Part shown: positions 18,887 to 28,703 of the stretch, piece by piece
Position numbering within the stretch: position 1 is the stretch's first letter
Layout of the letters: every line of letters begins with the position of its first letter
Assembly: GCF_003030465.1 (NCBI RefSeq)
Contig: NZ_CP028339.1
Coordinates: 3,170,041 to 3,234,040 of the forward strand
Length of the DNA stretch: 64,000 nt
Direction: 5' to 3'
Origin: Thauera aromatica K172
GTDB lineage: Bacteria; Pseudomonadota; Gammaproteobacteria; Burkholderiales; Rhodocyclaceae
Notes under the pieces: model-generated
What the model was told of the DNA's origin: nothing
Seen by the model: only the letters and a program-made list of their open reading frames with translations
The model's database searches: none
Program-made: the position numbers and the translations under genes

Positions 18887-21800
18887 ATGACCCAACGCCT
18901 GCGCGAAATCCCGTACAACTACACTTCGTTCTCGGACCGCGAGATCATCATCCGCCTGCTCGGCGCCGAAACCTGGTCGGCGCTGGACGAGCTGCGCGCC
19001 GAGCGCGTCACCGGGCGCTCCGCGCGCATGCTCTACGAAGTGCTCGGCGACATCTGGGTGGTCCGCCGCAACCCCTATCTCGAAGACGATCTGCTCACCA
19101 GCCACGAGCGCCGCAACGCGCTGATCAGCGCACTCAACCATCGTCTCAACGAAATCGACAAGCGCCGTCAGGGCAACGACCGCGTCGCCTTGCTGGTGGC
19201 GCACGCGCGCGAGGCGGTGTCCGACTTCGAGCGCTGGTTCGACGACACCGCGCGTCGGCGCAAGGCGGTCCTCAAGGCTCTGGCGAAGCACACCCGCCGC
19301 GACAACATCTGCTTCGACGGCCACGCCCGCGTCTCCCACGTCACCGACGCCACCGACTGGCGGGTGGAATACCCCTTCGCCGTGCTCTACCCCGACACCG
19401 AAGAGGAGATGGCGCCGCTGGTGCGGGAGTGCATCACGCTCGGCCTGACCATCATCCCGCGCGGCGGCGGCACCGGCTACACCGGCGGCGCCGTGCCGCT
19501 CGATGCGAACTCGGTGGTGATCAACACCGAGAAGCTGCTCGCCATGAGCGCGGTCGAAGACACCGTCCTGCCCGGGGTCGACGGCCCGCTGCCCGCGCCC
19601 TACGCCACCATCCGCACCGGCGCCGGGGTCGTCACCGAGCGCGTCGCCGAAGCCGCGGCCGCGGCCGGGCGCGTGTTCGCGGTCGACCCGACTTCGGCCA
19701 GCGCGTCGTGCATCGGCGGCAACATCGCGATGAACGCGGGCGGCAAGAAGGCCGTGCTGTGGGGTACCGCGCTCGACAACCTGGCGTGGTGGAAGATGGT
19801 CACGCCCGACGGCGACTGGCTCGAAGTCGAGCGCCTCGACCACAACTTCGGCAAGATCCACGAGCAGGAGACGGTGCGCTTTCGCCTGCGCCGCTTCGAC
19901 GGCCTCAGCTACCGCCCGCTCGGCGAGGAGATCCTCGCCCTGCCGGGGGCGAGCTGCCGCAAGGTCGGCCTCGGCAAGGACGTCACCGACAAGTTCCTCG
20001 GCGGCGTCCCCGGCGTGCAGAAGGAAGGCACCGACGGCCTCATCGTCGCCGCGCGCTGGGTGCTGCACAAGATGCCGCCGGTCACGCGCACCGTCTGCCT
20101 CGAGTTCTTCGGCCAGGTGCGCGAGGCGGTGCCGGCGATCGTCGAGATCACCGACTGGTTCAAGCCCGGCGGCGCCGGCCACGCCGCGGGCGTGCAGCTC
20201 GCCGGCCTCGAGCACCTCGACGAACGCTACGTCAAGGCCGTCGGCTACGCCACCAAGGCCAAGCGCCACGGCCGGCCGAAGATGGTGCTGATCGGCGACA
20301 TCGTCGGCCACGACGAGGACGCGGTGATGGCCGCCGCCTCCGCAGTCGTGCGCATGACCAATACCCGCGGCGCGGAAGGCTTCGTCGCCGTCAGCCCCGA
20401 GCAGCGCAAGCGCTTCTGGCTCGAGCGCAGCCGCACCGCGGCGATCTCGCGCCACACCAATGCGTTCAAGATCAACGAGGACGTCGTCATCCCGCTGCCG
20501 CGGATGGGCGAATACTGCGACGGCATCGAGCGGATCAACATCGAGCTGTCGATCCACAACAAGCTCGAACTGTGCGACACCCTGGCCGCCTTCCTGCAGG
20601 GCGAATTGCCGCTCGAGCTCAAGGACGAGATCGTCGATCGCGACACCCTGATCGCCGACCACCGCGCCCAGGCGCTCGAGCAGATCGCCCAGGTGCGCCG
20701 GCGCTGGCAATGGCTGCTGGACAACCTCGACACCCCCCTCGCCGAAGCCGAAAGCCGCTTCGCCGAATACGGCATCGAGGCCGGCGAGCTCTCCAACCGC
20801 ACCGCGCATCCCCTGCTGTTCCACCGCCTGCAGGACTACTCGATCCGCGTGTCATGGAAGGACGAGCTCCGCCCGCTGCTCGAACAGACGTTCGACGGCG
20901 CGCTGTTCGCACGCATCCTCGCCCGCATCAGCGAAATCCACCAGGAAGTCCTGCGCGGCCGCGTCTTCGTCGCCCTCCACATGCACGCCGGCGACGGCAA
21001 CGTGCACACCAACCTCCCGGTCAACTCCGACCACTACGAGATGCTGCAGCGCGCCAACCGCGCCGTCGATCGCATCATGGCGCTGGCGAAGAGCCTCGAC
21101 GGGGTGATTTCCGGCGAGCACGGCATCGGCATCACCAAGCTCGACTACCTGAGCGACGAGCAGATGGCCGAGTTCTGGGCCTACAAGGAAAAGGTCGACC
21201 CGGAAGGCCGCTTCAACCGCGGCAAGCTGATGAAGGGCGGCAACCTCGCCAACGCCTACACCCCCAGCTTCAACCTGATGGGCCACGAGTCGCTGATCAT
21301 GGAGCAGACCGCGGTCGGCGAGATCGCGCACGACATCAAGGACTGCCTGCGCTGCGGCAAGTGCAAGCCGGTGTGCTCGACCCACGTCCCGCGCGCCAAC
21401 CTGCTGTATTCCCCGCGCAACAAGATCCTGTCGACCTCGCTCCTGATCGAGGCCTTCCTCTACGAGGAACAGACCCGCCGCGGCGTGTCGCTGGCGCACT
21501 GGGCCGAGTTCGAGGACGTCGCCGACCACTGCACGGTCTGCCACAAGTGCGAGAAGCCCTGTCCGGTGGACATCGACTTCGGCGACGTCTCGATCAAGAT
21601 GCGCAACCTGCTGCGCAAGGAAGGCAAGAAGTCGTTCAACCCGGGCAAGGCCGCGGCGATGGCCTTCCTCACGGTGAAGGACCCGGCCACGATCAAGGCC
21701 ATCCGCACCGGCATGATCGAGTGGGGCTACAAGGCCCAGCGCTGGGCGCACGGCCTGGGCAAGAAGTTCGGCCTCATCCAGCCCCAGCTCGCGGCCCCGC

Positions 21801-22768
21801 CGGCCACCCTCGGCAAACCACCACTGGTCGCACCGACGATCCGTGCCCAGGTCATCCACTTCATCAACAAGCCGATGCCGGGCAACCTGCCGAAGAAGAC
21901 CAGCCGCGCCCTGCTCGACATCGAGGACGACAAGGTCATCCCGGTGATCCGCGACCCGCAAAAGGCCAACGGCGATTCGGAAGCGGTGTTCTACTTCCCC
22001 GGCTGCGGCTCCGAGCGCCTGTTCAGCCAGGTCGGGCTGGCCACCCAGGCGATGCTCTACCACGTCGGCGCGCAGACCGTGCTGCCGCCCGGCTACCTGT
22101 GCTGCGGCTACCCGCAGACTTCCGCCGGCGAGGACGACAAGGGGCAGAAGATCACCACCGACAACCGGGTCCTGTTCCACCGCGTCGCCAACACCCTGAA
22201 CTACCTCGACATCAAGACCGTGATCGTGTCCTGCGGCACCTGCATGGACCAGCTGCAGAAGTACGAATTCGACAAGATCTTCCCCGGCTGCCGCCTGCTC
22301 GACATCCACGAATACCTGATGGAGAAGGGGGTCAGGCTCGACGGCGTGCAGGGCGTGAAGTACATGTACCACGAGCCCTGCCACACGCCGATGAAGGTGC
22401 ATGCGGGGATCAAGGTCGCCAACGAGCTGATGGGCACCCGCGTCGACCTGTCGGACCGCTGCTGCGGCGAATCCGGCACCCTGGCAGTGGCCCGCCCCGA
22501 CATCTCGACCCAGGTGCGCTTCCGCAAGCAGGAGGAAATCGAGAAGGGCGCGGCGAAGCTGCGCGAGGACGCCCCGGGGGCGAAAGTGAAGATCCTCACC
22601 TCCTGCCCGAGCTGCCTGCAGGGCATGCACCGTTTCGCCGACGACGCCGGGGGCATCGAACCCGACTACATCGTCATCGAACTGGCACGCCACCTGCTGG
22701 GCGAGAACTGGCTGCCCGACTACGTCGCCAAGGCCAACCGCGGCGGCATCGAGCGCGTGCTGCTGTAA
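18887..22768 (+). CDS. DUF3683-FAD oxidase-Fe-S-CCG fusion oxidoreductase
   Basis: 1293-residue fusion of a GlcD/D-lactate-dehydrogenase-like flavoprotein with a GlcF-like iron-sulfur subunit. In order it has an N-terminal DUF3683 region (about 1-130) and an FAD-binding type 4 domain with [14 protein letters not shown] (about 197-210). Then come the FAD-oxidase C-terminal domain ending near [11 protein letters not shown], and two [4Fe-4S] motifs ([11 protein letters not shown] and [12 protein letters not shown]). Two CCG (heterodisulfide-reductase-like) cysteine domains follow, with CCGYP/CGTC and CCGES/CPSC. It probably oxidises a 2-hydroxy acid and passes electrons to the quinone pool, but the substrate is not known. 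It is monocistronic and convergent with the sirtuin. Confidence 0.9.
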   Translation: MTQRLREIPYNYTSFSDREIIIRLLGAETWSALDELRAERVTGRSARMLYEVLGDIWVVRRNPYLEDDLLTSHERRNALISALNHRLNEIDKRRQGNDRVALLVAHAREAVSDFERWFDDTARRRKAVLKALAKHTRRDNICFDGHARVSHVTDATDWRVEYPFAVLYPDTEEEMAPLVRECITLGLTIIPRGGGTGYTGGAVPLDANSVVINTEKLLAMSAVEDTVLPGVDGPLPAPYATIRTGAGVVTERVAEAAAAAGRVFAVDPTSASASCIGGNIAMNAGGKKAVLWGTALDNLAWWKMVTPDGDWLEVERLDHNFGKIHEQETVRFRLRRFDGLSYRPLGEEILALPGASCRKVGLGKDVTDKFLGGVPGVQKEGTDGLIVAARWVLHKMPPVTRTVCLEFFGQVREAVPAIVEITDWFKPGGAGHAAGVQLAGLEHLDERYVKAVGYATKAKRHGRPKMVLIGDIVGHDEDAVMAAASAVVRMTNTRGAEGFVAVSPEQRKRFWLERSRTAAISRHTNAFKINEDVVIPLPRMGEYCDGIERINIELSIHNKLELCDTLAAFLQGELPLELKDEIVDRDTLIADHRAQALEQIAQVRRRWQWLLDNLDTPLAEAESRFAEYGIEAGELSNRTAHPLLFHRLQDYSIRVSWKDELRPLLEQTFDGALFARILARISEIHQEVLRGRVFVALHMHAGDGNVHTNLPVNSDHYEMLQRANRAVDRIMALAKSLDGVISGEHGIGITKLDYLSDEQMAEFWAYKEKVDPEGRFNRGKLMKGGNLANAYTPSFNLMGHESLIMEQTAVGEIAHDIKDCLRCGKCKPVCSTHVPRANLLYSPRNKILSTSLLIEAFLYEEQTRRGVSLAHWAEFEDVADHCTVCHKCEKPCPVDIDFGDVSIKMRNLLRKEGKKSFNPGKAAAMAFLTVKDPATIKAIRTGMIEWGYKAQRWAHGLGKKFGLIQPQLAAPPATLGKPPLVAPTIRAQVIHFINKPMPGNLPKKTSRALLDIEDDKVIPVIRDPQKANGDSEAVFYFPGCGSERLFSQVGLATQAMLYHVGAQTVLPPGYLCCGYPQTSAGEDDKGQKITTDNRVLFHRVANTLNYLDIKTVIVSCGTCMDQLQKYEFDKIFPGCRLLDIHEYLMEKGVRLDGVQGVKYMYHEPCHTPMKVHAGIKVANELMGTRVDLSDRCCGESGTLAVARPDISTQVRFRKQEEIEKGAAKLREDAPGAKVKILTSCPSCLQGMHRFADDAGGIEPDYIVIELARHLLGENWLPDYVAKANRGGIERVLL

Positions 22769-22818
22769 AGCGGACCAGAGCGGCGGGCGCGCTTCCCGCG
22801 CGCGGCGCCCGTTCCCGC

Positions 22819-23601
22819 TCAATCCTCCGCCGGCTCGGACGGGTGCATGCGGCGCCAGAGTTCGGGCAAGGCCTCGGCCGCGCGCAGGCGCAGGCGGTGG
22901 CGGACGACGGCGCTGAGCGCGGTCTCGCCGGGGTTGATCTCGACCGTGGGCAGACCGCGCTGCAGCGCCCAGTGCACCGGGGCGGCAATGTACGAAAAGG
23001 CGCTCGAAGTGCCTACTGCCAGCACCATCTCCACGCCTTCGTCGAGCACGGCATCGAGGCGCGCGAGCGCGCGCAGCGGCAGGGACTCGCCGAACAGCAC
23101 CACGTCCGGGCGCATCGTCGCGCCGCACAGCGGACACTCCGGCGGAATCCGCAGGCCGGCGTAATCGGCGACCTCACGCCGGTGGTGGCAGGCCGTGCAG
23201 CACAGGCGGTGGAGCGTGCCATGCAGCTCGATGACGTTGCGCGAACCGGCGGCGCGGTGCAGCCCATCGACATTCTGCGTCAGCACGCAGACCATGGATT
23301 TTTCCTGTTCGAGGGCGGCGATCAGGCGGTGCGCGGCATTGGGCTGCGCACCGCGGCAGCGGGCTTCGATCTCCGCGATGTATTTCCACGCGAGTTCCGG
23401 CCGTGCCGCCATCGTCGCCCCCGACAAGGCCTCTTCGATGCAAAGGCCATCGGCGGTGAGGCGGTCGTGGTACAGCCCGCCGATGCCACGGTAGGTCGGC
23501 AAGCCGGAATCGGCCGAGATCCCGGCGCCGGTGATGAACAGCAAGCGCTGGGCGCGGGCCATGCAGGCCGCAACGGCGTCGAGCGCGAGCGGCACGCTCA
23601 T
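22819..23601 (-). CDS. Sir2-family NAD-dependent protein deacylase
   Basis: Sirtuin of 260 residues that removes acyl groups from lysines using NAD. It has the NAD motif GAGISADSGLPTYRG, TQNVDGLH, the catalytic histidine in ELHGTLHRL, and two cysteine pairs (CTAC and CPLC) for the structural zinc. GTSSAF lies in the C-terminal Rossmann part. No good ribosome-binding site precedes the 23601 ATG; a second ATG 13 codons in (MARAQRLLF) is possible. It lies 92 nt downstream of the Cys/coiled-coil gene on the same strand. Confidence 0.92.
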   Translation of the reverse strand: MSVPLALDAVAACMARAQRLLFITGAGISADSGLPTYRGIGGLYHDRLTADGLCIEEALSGATMAARPELAWKYIAEIEARCRGAQPNAAHRLIAALEQEKSMVCVLTQNVDGLHRAAGSRNVIELHGTLHRLCCTACHHRREVADYAGLRIPPECPLCGATMRPDVVLFGESLPLRALARLDAVLDEGVEMVLAVGTSSAFSYIAAPVHWALQRGLPTVEINPGETALSAVVRHRLRLRAAEALPELWRRMHPSEPAED

Positions 23602-23693
23602 CGCCGCAGCGCGCCGGCCGGGCCGGCACCGCAGAGGGGGCCGCAGAGCGGGCGGGTTCGAGTTGCGGTCTTCATCCGCCCGGCGTACCCGGG

Positions 23694-24362
23694 TCAGCGC
23701 GACGACGGCATCCCGCCGTCTTCCGCAGTGAGTTCGAGGTAGCGCCGGCGATCCTCGGCGAAGCGCTCGAGCACGGCAGCGCGCTCCCGGGTCTTCGCCT
23801 CGAGAACGCCACGCTGGGCGACGATCTCGCTGTCGAGGGTGCGGATGTCGCGCTCCAGACTGGCGGCGACATCGCTCTTGTCGGTCCGGGTCGCGTCCTG
23901 GATCAGGGCGCGCTGGCGCTCGACCAAGGCCGCCTCGCGCTCGCGCAGCGCCTCCAGCGTGCGCTCGACATCGCGCAGTTCGCGGTCGCGCCGGCGCTCG
24001 AGATCGTCCAGGCTGCGGTAGGTTTCCAACAGCGCCTGGTCCAGGCGTTGCTGGCGCTGGCGCTCGGCCTCTTCGGCGCGACGCTGGCGTTCGAGTTCGG
24101 CACGGCGGGAAAGCTCGTCGGCGGTGAGCGGCGCGGGCACGGTGCGGCGCACGACGCCCGAAGGGCTCAACTCCCGGTAGGCGCGGCCGTAGCAGGCCGC
24201 AGGCAGGATGTCGCCGCAGATCGGCTGGCCGCCGACGTCGCAGCAGTAGATGCTGCGGGTGGCGGGCGGCTGCGCCGCGGCTTCGCCCCCCAGCAACACG
24301 GCGACCAGGAGCAGGCCGGCGCCGGGCCGGAGGGGAAAAGACTCAACGCGAAGAGATCCCAT
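23694..24362 (-). CDS. Exported coiled-coil protein, unknown function
   Basis: 222 residues, not assigned to a characterised family. A hydrophobic leader ([19 protein letters not shown]) suggests export. A cysteine-bearing motif follows ([24 protein letters not shown], residues about 40-63). Then comes a long charged coiled coil rich in Glu/Arg (about 85-215). Its start lies 20 nt inside the 3' end of pyrE, so the two are probably co-transcribed. A folded, disulfide-bonded head on a periplasmic coiled coil is the most that can be inferred. Confidence 0.75.
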   Translation of the reverse strand: MGSLRVESFPLRPGAGLLLVAVLLGGEAAAQPPATRSIYCCDVGGQPICGDILPAACYGRAYRELSPSGVVRRTVPAPLTADELSRRAELERQRRAEEAERQRQQRLDQALLETYRSLDDLERRRDRELRDVERTLEALREREAALVERQRALIQDATRTDKSDVAASLERDIRTLDSEIVAQRGVLEAKTRERAAVLERFAEDRRRYLELTAEDGGMPSSR

Positions 24363-24987
24363 ACTGTTGCCGATACGCCTTGACGGCCTCGAGGTTGGCG
24401 GCAAGCTCGGGCGCGTCCCCGAGGTAGGCCACAAGATCCTCGAGAGTGGCGACCGCGATCACCGGAATGGCGAAATTCTGTTTCACCTCTTCGACCGCGG
24501 ACAAGGAACTTTGCCCTCTTTCCATGCGATCGAGCGCGATCACCACGCCCGCCGGCACCGCCCCGGCGGCGCGGATCAGCTCGACCGATTCGCGCACCGA
24601 AGTGCCGGCCGAAATCACGTCGTCCAGAATCAGCACGCGGCCCGCCAGCGGCGCGCCGATCAGGGTGCCGCCCTCGCCGTGGTCCTTGGCTTCCTTGCGG
24701 TTGAAGGCGAAGGGCAGGTCGATGCCGTCCTCGGCGAGCCGGATCGCGGTGCCCGCGACCAGCGGAATGCCCTTGTAGGCCGGCCCGAACAACATGTCGC
24801 AGGCGACCCCCGAGGCGCGGATCGCGCGCGCGTAGTAGCCGCACAGTTCGCGGAACGAAGCGCCGTCGTCGAACAATCCGGCGTTGAAGAAATAAGGCGA
24901 GTCGCGCCCGGCCTTGGTGACGAAGGCGCCGAAGCGCAGCACCCCTTTGCGACAGGCGAGGGCGATGAAATCCCGGCTAAAATCCAT
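24343..24987 (-). CDS. pyrE: Orotate phosphoribosyltransferase
   Basis: Converts orotate plus PRPP to OMP in pyrimidine synthesis. The 214 residues include the PRPP-binding signature [17 protein letters not shown] (about 119-135) and the family opening [20 protein letters not shown]. The ATG at 24987 was chosen over longer in-frame starts because it matches that opening. The gene is divergent from exonuclease III with only 40 nt between start codons, and its end overlaps the next gene by 20 nt. Confidence 0.95.
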   Translation of the reverse strand: MDFSRDFIALACRKGVLRFGAFVTKAGRDSPYFFNAGLFDDGASFRELCGYYARAIRASGVACDMLFGPAYKGIPLVAGTAIRLAEDGIDLPFAFNRKEAKDHGEGGTLIGAPLAGRVLILDDVISAGTSVRESVELIRAAGAVPAGVVIALDRMERGQSSLSAVEEVKQNFAIPVIAVATLEDLVAYLGDAPELAANLEAVKAYRQQYGISSR

Positions 24988-25027
24988 GGTTTGTCTGCCG
25001 CAGTGCAGCATCATTTCGGAAGCGCCC

Positions 25028-25810
25028 ATGTTACGCATCATCTCCCTCAACCTCAACGGCATCCGCTCGGCGGTCGGCAAGGGTTTTCTCGACTGGCTGC
25101 CGCAGCAGCAGGCCGACGTGGTCTGCGTGCAGGAGCTCAAAGCGCAGGCCGACGACCTCAGCGCCGCGATGCGGGCGCCGGCCGGGATGCAAGGCTGGTT
25201 CCACCATGCCGAAAAGAAAGGCTACAGCGGGGTCGGGATCTACAGCCGGCACGAACCGGAATGCGTGACCGAAGGACTGGGCATCGCCGACATCGATGCC
25301 GAAGGCCGCTTCCTGCAGCTCGACTTCGGCAGGCTGTCGGTGGTGTCGCTCTACCTGCCTTCGGGTTCCAGTTCGGAGGAGCGCCTGCAGATCAAGTTCC
25401 GCTTCATGGAACGCTTCCTGCCCCACATGGCCAAGCTCTACGCCAGCGGGCGCGAAGTCGTGGTGTGCGGCGACTGGAACATCGCCCACCGCGAAATCGA
25501 CCTGAAGAACTGGAAATCGAACCAGAAGAACTCCGGCTTCCTGCCCGAGGAGCGCGCCTGGCTCGGCCGCCTGTTCGACGAGCAGGGCTGGGTGGACGTC
25601 TATCGCCGCCTCCACCCCGACGCCACCGACGCCTGCTACACTTGGTGGTCGAATCGCGGCCAGGCTTGGGCGAAAAACGTCGGCTGGCGCCTGGACTACC
25701 AGATCGCCACTCCGGCGCTGGCCGCCACGGCCCGCAGCGGCAGCGTCTACAAAAACCAGCGCTTCTCGGACCATGCGCCGCTGACGATCGATTACGATTT
25801 CCAGCGCTGA
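25028..25810 (+). CDS. xth: Exodeoxyribonuclease III (AP endonuclease)
   Basis: Endonuclease/exonuclease/phosphatase-fold DNA repair enzyme, 260 residues, close to E. coli XthA (268). Visible motifs are LNLNGIRSA, the metal-binding glutamate in QELKAQ, GDWNIAH with the catalytic Asp/Asn pair, and the terminal SDHAPL. The start [11 protein letters not shown] is canonical, and the longer upstream frame is antisense to pyrE. The ExoIII-pyrE divergent pair is common in betaproteobacteria. Confidence 0.95.
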   Translation: MLRIISLNLNGIRSAVGKGFLDWLPQQQADVVCVQELKAQADDLSAAMRAPAGMQGWFHHAEKKGYSGVGIYSRHEPECVTEGLGIADIDAEGRFLQLDFGRLSVVSLYLPSGSSSEERLQIKFRFMERFLPHMAKLYASGREVVVCGDWNIAHREIDLKNWKSNQKNSGFLPEERAWLGRLFDEQGWVDVYRRLHPDATDACYTWWSNRGQAWAKNVGWRLDYQIATPALAATARSGSVYKNQRFSDHAPLTIDYDFQR

Positions 25811-25847
25811 GTCCCTTCCCCTGCCGTGCCCTCCCGCCCCGCTTCCC

Positions 25848-28466
25848 GTGCCCTTCCTCCCCGCCTCCATTCCCGGCCGTAGCCACGAAACACCACGAAA
25901 CGCGGTCCTCATCGTCGCCCTCGGCTGGCTGGCACTGGCGCTCGCGCTGGCGATCCACTGGAGCCAGTTGCAGGCCTCCCATCGCAGCCAGTTGCAGGCC
26001 GCCGAAAAGCAGATCCAGCTGCGCGCCGCCGAAACCGCCCACGCGCTGGCGGTACAGTTCGACGCCCTCATCGGCAATGCCGACTACATCGCCCGCCACC
26101 TCGCCGAGCACTGGGCGGGGCCGGACGGGCGCACCTTCCTCGACGACCTGGCCCTGGCCCGTAGCGCACTCCCCGAAGGCACCCTGGCTCACGTGCTGAT
26201 CGCCGACCCCGACGGCAAAGTCCTGTTTTCCAGCGCCGGCGCCGACGAAGCGGCAGCGACGCCTTCGGTCGTCGGACGCGCCTATTTCCAGGCCCACGGT
26301 CCCGCACACCGCACGCAGCCCTTCATCAGCGAACCGCTGTTCGACCGGTTCACCCGGCAATGGACGATCCAGCTTTCCCGCCCCCTGCTGCGCGACGGTC
26401 ACTTTGCCGGAGTGATCGCCGTCTCGATCACAGCCGAATCCCTGTCCCTCGCCCTGCGCCGCATCTTTCCCGGCCCCGCCGACGTCGCCGCGCTGGTCGG
26501 CAACGACGGCCACTACCTCGCCCACTCCCAGCAGATGGATGAAGCGCTGGGCAAGTCCCTGCCCGAATCGAGTCCGATCCGGACCGAGCGCAACCGCCGC
26601 TCGGGCAGCTTCGAATGGCGCCCCCCGCTGGACGGCGTGCTGCGTCATTTCGCCTGGCAGCGTGCCCCGACCTACCCGGTCACGGTCATCCACGGCCTCG
26701 ACAAGCACGAAGCCCTCCGCCCGGTGCTCGCCGTGCTGCGCGAAAACACCGTGCAAAACGCCTTCGGCACCGCACTGCTGGTCCTTGTCGCGGTGGCGGT
26801 CAGCGCCATGTTCCTGTACGGCCACCGCCAGGCAGCCCGTCTCGCCACCATGGCCGATCAACTCGAGCTGTCTCTCGAGGCCGGCGGCCTCGGAACCTGG
26901 AGCTGGGAGCCCGACAGCGGGGAAATCCAGTTCGACGAGCGCTGGGCGGCGATGCTGGGCTATGCCGAGGATGAGCTTCCCCACCAGCTGTCGACCTGGG
27001 AATCGCGCATCCACCCGGCCGACCTCCAGCGCACCCGCCAGGCACTTGACGCGCTGCTGCAGGAGGCATCCGGCAGCGCCGAGGGGGAATACCGCCTGCG
27101 CCACCGCGACGGCCACTGGATCTGGGTCCATGGCCGCTGCCGGATCGCCGCGCGCGCCCGCGACGGCCGCCCCGTGCAGGTCGCGGGCACGCTGCAAAAC
27201 GTCAGCGCCCGCGTCGCCGAAGCCCGTCTGCGCACCGCCCTGCTCGACCAGAGCGCGGCAGCGATCGCCTTGTTCACGAGCACGCGGGAGATCCGCCAGG
27301 TCAATGCCCGAGCCCGCGAAATCTTCGGTTCCGGCGGCATCGACCCGGTGGGCCGCAACGTCAGGGAGCTCGGACTGCATGTGGAATGGGCCGATCTGCA
27401 GACGATGAACCGGCACTACGCGACCCTGCGCGCGGGGGGCCAGGTGCGCTGCGAATATCCGCTGCGCGACGCCAGCGGCCGGGCGCGCTGGTTCGACATG
27501 CACGGCACGCCGAGCGACCCGGAAGATCCCGACAGCGACATCGTCTGGACCCTGATCGACATCACCGAACGCCGCGAAGCCGAAACCGCGCTCGCCACCG
27601 AGCGCCTGCGCATGGTCACCCTGCTGGAGCGTTACCCCGGCGGCGTCCTGATGGAAGACAGCGCCGGCACGGTGGTGATGGTGAACCAGAAGCTGTGCGA
27701 GCTGCTCGCGCTCGATGTCCAGGCCGTGCGCCTCGAAGGCATCCCCCACGCACAGCTGTGCAGCCGCCTCGGCGAAGTCCATATGCGCTGGCTCCACCTT
27801 CCGGACGCCCCACAGGGCACCGAAAAGCGCCACACCATCGAAGTCAGCGACGGCCCCGAGCGCACGCTGGCGATCGAATGGGTTCCGATCGCGCGCGACA
27901 CCCACACACTCGGGCGGGTCTGGCTGGTGCGCGACATCAGCGAGCGCAAAAAGCGCGAAGCCGAGCTCGCCCGCCTCGCGACCACCGACACCCTCACCGG
28001 CCTGCCCAACCGGCGCAGCTTCATGGCCAGTCTGGATGCGGCGATCGACGACGCCCGCAACCACCCGGAACGCAGCGGCGTGCTGCTGATGATGGACATC
28101 GACCACTTCAAGCGCATCAACGACCGCTACGGCCACCCCGTCGGCGACACCGTACTGCAACACGCCGCCCAGGTGATCCGCAGCAGCCTGCGCCAGAGCG
28201 ACACCGCCGGTCGCCTCGGCGGCGAGGAATTCGCCGCCGTGCTGCCGGCGATCGGACTGAAGGACGGCGAGGCGCTCGCCGAGCGCCTGCGCCGGGCGCT
28301 GGCCGACACGCCGGTGCGGACGGCTGCCGGCGACATTACCGTGCAGATCAGCATCGGCGTCACCGCGCTCATCGGTGACGACGCCACACAGCTGCTGAGC
28401 CGCGCCGACCAGGCCCTGTACGCCGCCAAAAGCGCCGGCCGCGACCGGGTTTCGGTATCGACCTGA
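25848..28466 (+). CDS. Cache-PAS3-GGDEF diguanylate cyclase
   Basis: Membrane-bound c-di-GMP synthase of 872 residues. TM1 is about 18-38, then comes a periplasmic double-Cache-like sensor (about 39-293), TM2 (about 303-323), three PAS domains (about 340-455, 460-575, 585-700) and a GGDEF domain (about 705-872). The active site is GGEEF at 791-795. The product-inhibition I-site RxxD (R782-D785) sits at the canonical five-residue distance, so it should be active and feedback-inhibited. Translation appears to start at GTG 25848, since no ATG lies before TM1. It is followed in tandem by a c-di-GMP phosphodiesterase candidate. Confidence 0.93.
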   Translation: MPFLPASIPGRSHETPRNAVLIVALGWLALALALAIHWSQLQASHRSQLQAAEKQIQLRAAETAHALAVQFDALIGNADYIARHLAEHWAGPDGRTFLDDLALARSALPEGTLAHVLIADPDGKVLFSSAGADEAAATPSVVGRAYFQAHGPAHRTQPFISEPLFDRFTRQWTIQLSRPLLRDGHFAGVIAVSITAESLSLALRRIFPGPADVAALVGNDGHYLAHSQQMDEALGKSLPESSPIRTERNRRSGSFEWRPPLDGVLRHFAWQRAPTYPVTVIHGLDKHEALRPVLAVLRENTVQNAFGTALLVLVAVAVSAMFLYGHRQAARLATMADQLELSLEAGGLGTWSWEPDSGEIQFDERWAAMLGYAEDELPHQLSTWESRIHPADLQRTRQALDALLQEASGSAEGEYRLRHRDGHWIWVHGRCRIAARARDGRPVQVAGTLQNVSARVAEARLRTALLDQSAAAIALFTSTREIRQVNARAREIFGSGGIDPVGRNVRELGLHVEWADLQTMNRHYATLRAGGQVRCEYPLRDASGRARWFDMHGTPSDPEDPDSDIVWTLIDITERREAETALATERLRMVTLLERYPGGVLMEDSAGTVVMVNQKLCELLALDVQAVRLEGIPHAQLCSRLGEVHMRWLHLPDAPQGTEKRHTIEVSDGPERTLAIEWVPIARDTHTLGRVWLVRDISERKKREAELARLATTDTLTGLPNRRSFMASLDAAIDDARNHPERSGVLLMMDIDHFKRINDRYGHPVGDTVLQHAAQVIRSSLRQSDTAGRLGGEEFAAVLPAIGLKDGEALAERLRRALADTPVRTAAGDITVQISIGVTALIGDDATQLLSRADQALYAAKSAGRDRVSVST

Positions 28467-28703
28467 AAGGAGCCGCCAGACCCGACCTCCCGCCGCGGCG
28501 AGCACAGGGGATGCGGCGCCGCACCGGGCACACTTTTTAGCGAAGTGTGGACACGGTCCAAATCCCTTTCTGTTAGCATAGCGGAGCATTTTTTTCGGCA
28601 TCCACGACACCTCCGTCATAAATACTTTGGCATAACCGGAGGCTGCATCCGCGGGGCCGTTCGAATGAGTGCGGTATCCCATCCATCGTGACAAATCGGT
28701 GAT

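Noticed and set aside
28628-28650. Possible sigma-54 promoter (TTGGCATAACCGGAGGCTGCA) before the 28704 gene
   Set aside because: The GG and GC dinucleotides are not separated by 10 nt, so the -24/-12 rule fails.
28467-28703. c-di-GMP riboswitch upstream of the EAL-receiver gene
   Set aside because: Only a 6-bp CCTCCG/CGGAGG stem is present; the conserved GEMM core is absent.
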